This document shows, piece after piece, positions 1-5,632 of a stretch of 5,847 nt of DNA. Source of the DNA: Clostridia bacterium (GTDB lineage: Bacteria > Bacillota > Clostridia > Christensenellales > Aristaeellaceae). A model generated the notes under the pieces. It was given only the letters and a program-made list of their open reading frames with translations, was not told where the DNA came from and searched no databases. The stretch covers positions 1-5,847 of the forward strand of contig JAFUGB010000444.1 of the NCBI GenBank assembly GCA_017469605.1, given 5' to 3'. Position 1 is the first letter of the stretch, and every line of letters begins with the position of its first letter. The translations under genes were made by a program, and so were the position numbers.

Positions 1-16
1 AATAAGTAAACTTATT
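1..16. repeat. AT-rich perfect inverted repeat at window edge
   Basis: AATAAGT (1-7) and ACTTATT (10-16) are perfect complements around a 2-base centre, followed by TTT at 17-19. The stem may continue beyond the window edge. An AT-only hairpin next to T-runs could be part of a terminator for a plus-strand gene to the left, but the low GC content and the truncated context make this uncertain. Confidence 0.3.
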
Positions 17-105
17 TTTCGGCTGGCCAACGGGTTTTTTTCTGCCCGGAAACTCTCTTTGCGACATTCAAGTTACAGGCGCAAATTGTTTGTTGTTTCT
101 TTTAA

Positions 106-176
106 GCCGGTTCGCCCGGCGGGATGCAAGGGATGAATCCCTTGCCGCAGGATCTTAAGGGCCGCGCAGGCCCTTA
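106..176. repeat. Cluster of three tandem perfect hairpins
   Basis: Three perfect stem-loops sit within 71 bases. The first is GCCGG/CCGGC (106-110/116-120, 5-base loop). The second is GCAAGGGA/TCCCTTGC (126-133/138-145, loop TGAA; the complementarity also covers the next base on each side). The third is TAAGGGCC/GGCCCTTA (156-163/169-176, loop GCGCA on the plus strand). The second and third share an AAGGG/CCCTT core, so arms of one could pair with arms of the other. None is followed by a T-run on either strand, which argues against simple terminators. A dispersed palindromic intergenic repeat or a structured RNA are the two readings that fit; I cannot tell which, nor the strand. Confidence 0.65.
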
Positions 177-381
177 TCGTTCCCCTACCTATTTCTGTTT
201 GTACAGTTTTTATTTGGAATCAATATGAACCGCTCAGGTTTTACGAGGGAACATCAGGGCCTGCGCCTGCAGCGCGGCTTTGCGATTGCCGCTTTTACGC
301 CGGCAAACGCAGCCCTCCTGGGCTTCCAAGAAAGCACGCCCCGTTTGTCTCCTTCCCCCGGCTAACCAAATAACGCCCGCT

Positions 382-1113
382 TTAATTGCCATATATTTTT
401 TTCATTTCTTCCGTATATTCCCCGTCGTCAGCGAAGATCACCAGCGGCGGTTCCACGGTCAGGCCCGGGTGGGCGCCCATCATGGCTTCCATCAAGCACA
501 AGTGCGCCTGCTTGCCCCGGCGGGAATGGACCGTGCGCAGGCGCTTTGGTTCCAGCCGGCAGGCACGCACGGCATCCACCAGTTCCAGCAGCCGGGCAGC
601 CGGAAACACGCAGCACAGCCTTCCCCCATCGTGCAGCAGCCAAGCCGCCGCCTGGGCCACATCGGTGATCAGGCAGGTTTCCTCGTGCCGGGCCAGGCGC
701 TTGCTCTCCGCCGGATTCAGCAGCGTGCCGCCTGCCTTCCCATAGGGCGGATTGCAGGTAACCAAATCATACCTGCCATGGGGCAGCAGCGTGCGGATCT
801 GCCTGAGATCGCCGGCATGCACGCGGATCACGTCCTCCAGGCCATTAAGCGCCATGGACCGGGCCGCCATCTGGGCCATATCAGGCTGGATTTCCACGGC
901 GTCGCCCGTCAGGCTGTGCTCCCGGCCATAGAGCAGCAATGGGATCACGCCGGTGCCCGTGCCCAGATCGCACAGCCGGTCATGCCTGCGCGGCGCGGCA
1001 AAAGCGCTGAGCAGCACAGCATCGGTGCCGAAGCGGAAGGCGTCTGTGCGCTGGATCACGCGCAGGCCGCCCCGCTGCAAATCATCTATTCTTTCGTTTT
1101 CATGTAAATCCAT
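382..1113 (-). CDS. trmN6: tRNA1(Val) adenine(37)-N6 methyltransferase family (TrmN6/YfiC)
   Basis: This is predicted to be a cytosolic SAM-dependent N6-adenine methyltransferase of the TrmN6/YfiC (COG4123) family, whose E. coli member methylates A37 of tRNA1(Val). The 243 residues match the family length. Visible motifs are RFGTDAVLLSAFA (27-39, typical N-terminal signature), the SAM-binding motif I DLGTGTGVIP (49-58), an acidic motif II region at DAVEI (71-75), and the catalytic NPPY (121-124) of N6-adenine methyltransferases. I chose the ATG at 1113-1111 because it has GGAG eight bases upstream and overlaps the preceding stop codon by one base (TGATG). A start at 1179 is possible in frame but would add 22 residues lying wholly inside the preceding gene, with no family resemblance. 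The gene is probably translationally coupled to the SpoIID-family gene upstream. The tRNA substrate is assumed from the family, not shown here. Confidence 0.92.
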   Translation of the reverse strand: MDLHENERIDDLQRGGLRVIQRTDAFRFGTDAVLLSAFAAPRRHDRLCDLGTGTGVIPLLLYGREHSLTGDAVEIQPDMAQMAARSMALNGLEDVIRVHAGDLRQIRTLLPHGRYDLVTCNPPYGKAGGTLLNPAESKRLARHEETCLITDVAQAAAWLLHDGGRLCCVFPAARLLELVDAVRACRLEPKRLRTVHSRRGKQAHLCLMEAMMGAHPGLTVEPPLVIFADDGEYTEEMKKIYGN

Positions 1114-4100
1114 CACGGAAACTCCAAATTGTTTGTAGGCACATAGCCCCTTTGTCCCTCGTACTCCGCCTGACACCAATCGGTTTCCACCGCGGTGACC
1201 AGGATATAATCGCCTGCCGGAAGCAGAATGATCAGCCCGGCGTTTTCCTCCGGCGCGGCCCGCAGCTGGGCGCCGGGCTGGGCCACACGCACGGCCTGGG
1301 GCGTCCAGGCGCCGCTGTCAGGACGCTCAAAAGCCAGGAACTCGCTCTTGACGTATCCCGTGGCCGAACCGTAGGTGACCTGGGACCATTTTTCGCCATA
1401 CTGCCGCACGATCACAGAAGCATTCTGCGGGATGGTGCGCAATACCTTTGCCCCGGAGGAGGCTGATTTGCGCAAGTTCAGGGAACCGGAGGGCGTGGCC
1501 ACCCGGGCGGTCATGGCCGCGGTAAGCACGGGCTGCGGCACTTCCACAAAGGTCAGGAAGGAAGTCATCACATAGCCTGTTTTATCCTGATAGGAAACCT
1601 GGGTCCATTTTTCGCCGCGCTCCAGCACTTCGATCATTTCATTCTGCGGAATATGCGCCTTCACCGTGGCGCTGCTGGACGCCTTTTTGCGCAGGTTCAG
1701 CGAGCCCTCGGGCGTGGTGACCTTGGCATAGGTTACGGTGGACTGCACCGGAACGGGCTTCCATACCGCTGCCGGCGTTTCCGCGGGCGGCGCAGCCGTT
1801 GACACGGGCGAAGCGGGGGCAGGCGTTTCCGCCGCAAAGCGCAGGAATTGCGTCATGACGTAGCCAGTCTGCCCGTTGTAATTCACAAAGCACCAGCTAT
1901 CCCCCCGCGCCAGCACGGGAATGGTGGTATTGCGCGGAATGGTGGTGAGCACCTTGGCCTGCGCTGAATCCGAAGCCCGCAGGTTCAAGGGGCCGGATTC
2001 GGTGGCCACAACGGCGGTCAGCCCGCTGTTTGCGTCTCCGCCGCCCAGGCCCAGCGACAAATACTGGGCCGAGCAATAGCCATCGACACCATGATAGCGC
2101 ACCTTATGCCAATCCTTGCCCGCTTCGGTAACGATCACCGTTTCGCCGCGGGAAACCGTCAGCAGTATTTCAGCGCTCATGCTGGCCTCCCTGCGCATGT
2201 TCAGCGTGGAGGCCGACGAGGTCACCAGCGCATACTGCTCCCCGTTCTTGGGCGTGTCGGCCTCCGCGTGCATGACCATACCGTTCATTTGAAGCTTGCT
2301 TGACAGCATATAGCCGGTGATGCCCTGCCAATAGACCTGGCTCCACGCCCCGTCGTCATACAGCACCTGAACCACCGTACCGGCAGGGAGCGTGCGGTAT
2401 TGGTAGCCGGACAGGCTGGCCGACAGATACAGCACCGCTTCATCAGCCAGCCGCGCGCCGGTGGCGTTGGCATCCTTGGCTGTGCCGGAATAGGCAGAAG
2501 ACCGGCTGATAAAATCCAGGCTCACATAGCCGGACTGGCAGCCATACTGGGTATAGGCCCATTCACCCTCTACCCGCAGCAGCGGCAGCACCGTGCCGCC
2601 GGGGATTTGCACCAGGGCGGCGGAGGTCAGGCTGGCGCTCTGCCGCAGATTCAGGTAAGAGGTCCCCTGCACCGTGCCAAACCCGGTCACCGAAGTCACA
2701 ATGGGCATAATGCCGTCGGGCGTTCCCTGGAGCTTGATGCCGTCACGCTGCGCGAAGCCGGTCAGCCCGCCGTAAGTGACCAGGTACCAATCGTTCACCG
2801 CGCTGTGCACGGTTACGGCGGCGCCATGGGGAATGCCGGTGATCACCTGCCCGGCGGGGGAGGCGCTCTGCCGCAGCGCCATCTCGGCCGATGGTGAAAT
2901 CAGCTGCACAATGCCCACAGCGGTCGCAGCCCCCGATACCGCGGCGGGCGCGTCCACGCTGAGCTCCTCCCGGCTGATGCCGCTGCCCAATGCTGAAAGC
3001 ACAGAGCGCACAAAGGCATACTGCACTCGCTGGCAGCCTTCAAAGTAGAAGCTTAAAATCTGGTCATAGGTATAGCCCAGATCGCCCATACGCATGGCGC
3101 CGCGCTGGCTCATGCCGGTGCCGTGGCCAAAGCGGCGCGCCTGCACCGTAAAACCGGTATCGGTTTTCTGCACGCTCCACAATTCATTGTTGGAATTATT
3201 GATGCTCATCCCCAGCTTGCCTTCCAGCTCGCTGAAAATATCAAAGGTCAGCGTTCCTGACCGCACCGCGCCGTCGCAATTGGCTGTCACGTCAAAATTC
3301 AGCTTGGTATACAGGCGGCTTGGCTCGCCGTAGCGCGGCGTATGGGGCGTCACCGCCGTAACCTTCTGGATGGTCACGCTGGACGCGCCAAACACCGATT
3401 TTGCCTTGTTGACCAGCAGGGTATTCAGCGTGCCGGTCTGCTGGCCCGATGCCGCCACCTTGAAGGAGCGCACCTGGGAATAAGGATTCTGGTAATCATA
3501 GGGATCATCCTTGACGCGGATATAATCATACCCGGAATATCCCCAGACATTGCGGGCTGATTCGATCTGGCCGCCGTTGCTGGCGGTATACCAGGTGGCA
3601 GTAAAGGCGCCGTTATTCATGGCCACAATGCCTCGGGTTTCCTCCACCGCCTGACGGCAGCGGGCATTGCCCGATGCCGTGCCGTTATATACCTGGTCGT
3701 TGGTGGTATCCACCAGGTCATAGCTCCGGCTTTTTCCGTTCTCCATGGCGCGGACGGTATAGGTTCGGGCGCACACGCACTGGGCCTTGAGCGCCTCCAG
3801 CGCCGAGGAATTGCCCATTTCATAGGGCAGTACGCCCACCAGGTAATCCTCTATAAACACATGCACGATCACATACAGCCGATAACTGCCGCCGCTTTTT
3901 ACCGCCTTGAACTGGACATCCCCGGGATAAATATTGCCGCTCACCCGCGCCTGGCTGATTTTAACGCCATTGGTGCCCTCCCGGGCATGGCGGCGCAGGC
4001 GGAAATCCGAGCCCATGGCCGTGGATACGCCGCCGCGTGTCAGCGTAAGCTGTCCGGAGCTGGTGTTGATGCTCACCGATACCTGGCTGTTTTCGGCCAA

Positions 4101-4325
4101 AGCGGTGGCGGCGGTGCCGTCCAGCGAATAGCTGCCGCAAATCGTCAGATTCACCCGGCTGATATTGCCCAGGGAGGACAAGTACACCCGCACCATGCCG
4201 TTCATGGCCCCTTCCTGGGCTGCGACCGCGGCTGCCGCGGCACCGGGCAGCACAAAGCACTGCGCCAGGCACAAAACCAGCAGCAGCGCCACTCCTTTTT
4301 TTTCAATCCAGCTTGTATATCGCAT
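1113..4325 (-). CDS. Secreted SpoIID/LytB-family protein with eight SH3-like repeats
   Basis: This is a predicted exported cell-wall protein of 1070 residues. Residues 1-36 form a Sec signal peptide: charged MRYTSWIEKK, a hydrophobic core, and likely cleavage after VAA at 36. No lipobox is seen. Residues about 43-433 are a SpoIID domain: EDYLVGVLPYEM (159-170, with E169 at the position of the catalytic glutamate of SpoIID), ALEALKAQCVCARTY (175-189), DLVDTTNDQVYNG (203-215) and RFGHGTGMSQRGA (398-410). SpoIID enzymes are lytic transglycosylases acting on peptide-stripped glycan. Eight SH3-like repeats follow (about 471-1069), with a Pro/Ala-rich linker at 831-860. Classic SpoIID is only about 340 residues and lacks this tail, so this is a SpoIID-domain relative, not the sporulation protein itself. 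C. difficile SpoIID carries a Cys/His zinc site; the Asn-Asp at 209-210 and the lack of nearby Cys/His suggest that site is missing here. It has its own promoter and a strong GGAGGAG site, and is coupled to the methyltransferase downstream. Confidence 0.94.
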   Translation of the reverse strand: MRYTSWIEKKGVALLLVLCLAQCFVLPGAAAAAVAAQEGAMNGMVRVYLSSLGNISRVNLTICGSYSLDGTAATALAENSQVSVSINTSSGQLTLTRGGVSTAMGSDFRLRRHAREGTNGVKISQARVSGNIYPGDVQFKAVKSGGSYRLYVIVHVFIEDYLVGVLPYEMGNSSALEALKAQCVCARTYTVRAMENGKSRSYDLVDTTNDQVYNGTASGNARCRQAVEETRGIVAMNNGAFTATWYTASNGGQIESARNVWGYSGYDYIRVKDDPYDYQNPYSQVRSFKVAASGQQTGTLNTLLVNKAKSVFGASSVTIQKVTAVTPHTPRYGEPSRLYTKLNFDVTANCDGAVRSGTLTFDIFSELEGKLGMSINNSNNELWSVQKTDTGFTVQARRFGHGTGMSQRGAMRMGDLGYTYDQILSFYFEGCQRVQYAFVRSVLSALGSGISREELSVDAPAAVSGAATAVGIVQLISPSAEMALRQSASPAGQVITGIPHGAAVTVHSAVNDWYLVTYGGLTGFAQRDGIKLQGTPDGIMPIVTSVTGFGTVQGTSYLNLRQSASLTSAALVQIPGGTVLPLLRVEGEWAYTQYGCQSGYVSLDFISRSSAYSGTAKDANATGARLADEAVLYLSASLSGYQYRTLPAGTVVQVLYDDGAWSQVYWQGITGYMLSSKLQMNGMVMHAEADTPKNGEQYALVTSSASTLNMRREASMSAEILLTVSRGETVIVTEAGKDWHKVRYHGVDGYCSAQYLSLGLGGGDANSGLTAVVATESGPLNLRASDSAQAKVLTTIPRNTTIPVLARGDSWCFVNYNGQTGYVMTQFLRFAAETPAPASPVSTAAPPAETPAAVWKPVPVQSTVTYAKVTTPEGSLNLRKKASSSATVKAHIPQNEMIEVLERGEKWTQVSYQDKTGYVMTSFLTFVEVPQPVLTAAMTARVATPSGSLNLRKSASSGAKVLRTIPQNASVIVRQYGEKWSQVTYGSATGYVKSEFLAFERPDSGAWTPQAVRVAQPGAQLRAAPEENAGLIILLPAGDYILVTAVETDWCQAEYEGQRGYVPTNNLEFP
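1119..2915 (-). repeat. Eight tandem SH3-like (bacterial SH3_3 type) coding repeats
   Basis: Each repeat is about 60-66 residues with the pattern LNLR...S..ak.l..ip.g....v....W..v.Y.g.tGYv...l. Approximate positions, from N- to C-terminus, are 2727-2915, 2502-2699, 2289-2486, 2052-2234, 1836-2021, 1548-1736, 1329-1514 and 1119-1298. Repeats 5-7 are the most alike; 6 and 7 share GSLNLRK, IPQN, GEKW and TGYV. Repeats 1, 3 and 8 have lost the full NLR signature (MALRQSA, VLYLSAS and AQLRAAP). Such repeats usually bind peptidoglycan peptides or wall polymers, so they probably tether the SpoIID domain to the wall. Confidence 0.9.
1122..1125 (-). promoter_or_regulatory. Ribosome-binding site of the tRNA methyltransferase
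   Basis: GGAG read on the minus strand, eight bases before the ATG at 1113. It lies inside the last codons of the SpoIID-family gene, and it supports the 1113 start over the longer in-frame alternative at 1179. Confidence 0.75.
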
Positions 4326-4333
4326 GGGTAAAG

Positions 4334-4340
4334 CTCCTCC
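4334..4340 (-). promoter_or_regulatory. Ribosome-binding site of the SpoIID-family gene
   Basis: GGAGGAG on the minus strand, eight bases before the ATG at 4325. It is a near-ideal Shine-Dalgarno sequence and fixes the start codon, which also begins a clear signal peptide. Its first four bases take part in an inverted repeat with 4371-4377. Confidence 0.88.
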
Positions 4341-4377
4341 GAAAGCAAAGTTGTAACACTTTTGTAACTATTCGGAG
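4337..4377 (-). promoter_or_regulatory. Inverted repeat able to sequester the ribosome-binding site
   Basis: CTCCGAA (minus strand, 4377-4371) is perfectly complementary to TTCGGAG (4343-4337), which includes the GGAG of the ribosome-binding site. A second 5-bp stem, AAAGT/ACTTT (4362-4358/4351-4347), fits inside the loop. The left arm overlaps the end of the predicted -10 element. It would be present in RNA that reads through from the acyltransferase gene but absent from RNA started at the local promoter near 4369. This is a structural inference without a folding calculation. Confidence 0.45.
4352..4368 (+). promoter_or_regulatory. WalR (YycF)-like direct-repeat box
   Basis: TGTAAC at 4352-4357 and TGTAAC at 4363-4368 are separated by five bases, giving an 11-bp period, about one helical turn. 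This fits the published WalR consensus TGTWAH-N5-TGTWAH at every position. It reads on the plus strand, opposite to the gene, and covers roughly +2 to +18 of the predicted transcript, a position more compatible with repression than activation. Other OmpR-family regulators such as PhoP also use direct repeats with about 11-bp spacing, so the regulator's identity is an inference. Confidence 0.55.
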
Positions 4378-4405
4378 TATACCATACCCGTGGATTTGAT
4401 GTCTA
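4376..4405 (-). promoter_or_regulatory. Sigma-A-type promoter of the SpoIID-family gene
   Basis: On the minus strand, TAGACA (4405-4400, five of six matches to TTGACA) is followed after 18 bases by TATACT (4381-4376, five of six matches to TATAAT), with a TG dinucleotide giving the extended -10 form TGGTATACT. The predicted start of transcription is near 4369. The first three bases of the -35 are the TAG stop codon of the acyltransferase gene, so the promoter fits exactly into the short gap between the genes. Confidence 0.72.
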
Positions 4406-5632
4406 TTTGTGCTTTTTGGAAGCTTTGCCAGCGCGTTTCCGGCTGCCCATCCGGACAATGGGCCGCTCAAAGGCATAAGTTACCAGCGCCGCAATGGCCA
4501 GCGCCCCGGCAAAGCACAGCGCCGTATACAGCATCTGCCAGCCGCGGTCGCCCGCTGTCCAGGGCGTTTCAAATTCCGAGGCCGGAATATGCCACTCCTT
4601 GAGCCGCACGGCAAACACCTGATGCCACATATAAAACTGGAAGGAAACGGCCGAAAGGAAGGCCGTTACGCGGTTGCCAAAAAGCAGGCGCAGGGGACGC
4701 GCGCCGTACAGCAGGCCCAGCAGGCTCAGGGCACACAGGCCGGAAAGCGCAAACCGCCGGTCCATCTGGCCCATGCGGATGTTTTCATAGCCGTTGCTGG
4801 CAGCCTGGCCCTTGACCAGCTGCCAGATCAGGCACGCGCACACGCACAGCAGGGCGGTAAACAAAAGCCTGGTCCAGCGGTCCTGCTTCATACGGCGCTT
4901 GAGGGCGGTGTAGATGCCCGCCGCCAGCATGCCGTTGGCATAGGCTTCCAATTGTCCGGGCAATTGATTAAAAATCAGCGTGCTGTCCGGCTGCAGCCGC
5001 ACCCATTCCCGATAGGCAAAGGCAGCCGCCAGCATGCAGGCATAAACTGCCACCGGCCAACGCTTGAACAGCCGGCCCATGAAGGGAAAAACCAGGTAAA
5101 ACTGCATTTCCACGCCCAGCGTCCAGAGCGAGCCGTTCAGCGGCGAGCCGGTATAACTGAACTGGAACAGCGTATGGGTAAAAGTTCCATGGGCCAGCAG
5201 ATCACGGCCCATGCGCCACCAGCTGAACGCGCCGTTGACATCATAGCTGCCCTTGGGAAGCGCCACAAACACCAGCATGATCAGCACACACAGGTAGTAG
5301 GATGGCACAATGCGCAATATCCGCTTTTTATAAAAGGGCAGGATGCGCGGTGTGGGCTTGCCGTCCTCCGCGGCGGCGGCGTAGGGCAGATACAGCAGGA
5401 AACCGCTGAGCATCAGCATGGCATCCACCCACATATACCCCGAACGCAGCAAGGGATCCATGGAAAAGGACCAGTTTTTCCCGCGCAGCACCGGCGTCAG
5501 CCAGCTCTGCTGCCAGATATGAAAAGCCGCCACAAACAGCACAAAAAGCGCACGCGCGCCATCCAGTACCGGAAGGCGCCCGTCACGTTCTGTGTTTGTA
5601 TAGCGGATATACCAATCCTTGAAGCTGCTCAT
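4403..5632 (-). CDS. Acyltransferase family 3 (OafA/YrhL-type) membrane protein
   Basis: This is a predicted integral membrane acyltransferase of 409 residues that would transfer acyl (often acetyl) groups to a carbohydrate or wall-associated acceptor on the outer face of the membrane. Family signatures are visible: LDGARALFVLFVAAFH (23-38), which contains the RX10H motif (R27, H38); the RXXR motif RILR (104-107) followed by IVPSYYL; SLWTLGVEMQFYL (168-180), matching the family's SLxVExQFYL; and FQFYMWH (331-337). About ten hydrophobic segments are seen (near 24-42, 66-84, 108-126, 169-186, 191-207, 226-245, 254-273, 293-309, 322-343 and 366-388), with a Lys/Arg-rich tail. There is no SGNH domain. 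The ATG overlaps the preceding stop as ATGA, indicating coupling. No terminator follows, so read-through into the SpoIID-family gene is likely. The acceptor molecule cannot be read from the sequence. Confidence 0.94.
   Translation of the reverse strand: MSSFKDWYIRYTNTERDGRLPVLDGARALFVLFVAAFHIWQQSWLTPVLRGKNWSFSMDPLLRSGYMWVDAMLMLSGFLLYLPYAAAAEDGKPTPRILPFYKKRILRIVPSYYLCVLIMLVFVALPKGSYDVNGAFSWWRMGRDLLAHGTFTHTLFQFSYTGSPLNGSLWTLGVEMQFYLVFPFMGRLFKRWPVAVYACMLAAAFAYREWVRLQPDSTLIFNQLPGQLEAYANGMLAAGIYTALKRRMKQDRWTRLLFTALLCVCACLIWQLVKGQAASNGYENIRMGQMDRRFALSGLCALSLLGLLYGARPLRLLFGNRVTAFLSAVSFQFYMWHQVFAVRLKEWHIPASEFETPWTAGDRGWQMLYTALCFAGALAIAALVTYAFERPIVRMGSRKRAGKASKKHK

Larger units (their letters stand above)
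1..381. other. Intergenic region rich in inverted repeats, no supported gene
   Basis: This stretch lies downstream of the tRNA methyltransferase and has no reading frame with both a convincing start and a ribosome-binding site. It is dense in inverted repeats: 1-16, TTTGCG/CGCAAA at 58-63/80-85, the three-hairpin cluster at 106-176, TTGCCG/CGGCAA at 286-291/301-306, and AGCCC/GGGCT at 311-315/320-324. None is followed by a proper T-run in the direction of the methyltransferase transcript, so I see no clear Rho-independent terminator for that gene. I also looked for T-box, TPP, SAM, FMN and cobalamin riboswitch core motifs and for a tRNA-like T-arm, and recognised none. A minus-strand ATG at 67-65 opens a frame that runs off the left edge but has no Shine-Dalgarno sequence. 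The region could therefore be a 3' untranslated region, a leader of a gene beyond the edge, or an intergenic repeat element. Confidence 0.6.

Noticed and set aside
1..67. Possible start of a minus-strand gene (ATG at 67-65, MSQREFPGRKKPVG...) running off the left edge
   Set aside because: The frame is open to the edge and basic in character, but no Shine-Dalgarno sequence precedes the ATG and only 22 codons are visible. More sequence to the left would decide.
106..120. GCCGGTTCGCCCGGC resembling a tRNA T-arm
   Set aside because: The loop is 5 bases, not 7, and there is no matching acceptor stem, D-arm or anticodon arm around it.
2..136. Plus-strand frame open from the left edge, 44 codons
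   Set aside because: No recognisable protein ending, and it crosses two of the hairpins; a chance open frame is the simpler reading.
195..211. CTGT/ACAG hairpin followed by TTTTT on the plus strand, terminator-like
   Set aside because: The stem is only 4 bp and half AT, and no plus-strand gene precedes it, so there is no reason to call a terminator.
254..337. 27-codon minus-strand ORF with a GTG start and AAGGAG eleven bases upstream
   Set aside because: Very short, Arg-rich, with a weakly spaced ribosome-binding site and no family resemblance; not enough to call a gene.
280..1107. 275-codon plus-strand open frame antisense to the tRNA methyltransferase
   Set aside because: No ribosome-binding site or recognisable domain, and composition typical of an antisense shadow. 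The minus strand carries the SAM-binding motif and NPPY.
1114..1179. Longer start for the tRNA methyltransferase at 1179
   Set aside because: The extra 22 residues lie inside the SpoIID gene and do not resemble the family N-terminus; the ATG at 1113 has a well-placed GGAG and an overlapping stop.
3861..4331. 156-codon plus-strand open frame antisense to the start of the SpoIID gene
   Set aside because: It mirrors the signal peptide and N-terminal SpoIID region, has no motif of its own, and would run across the sense gene's start codon.
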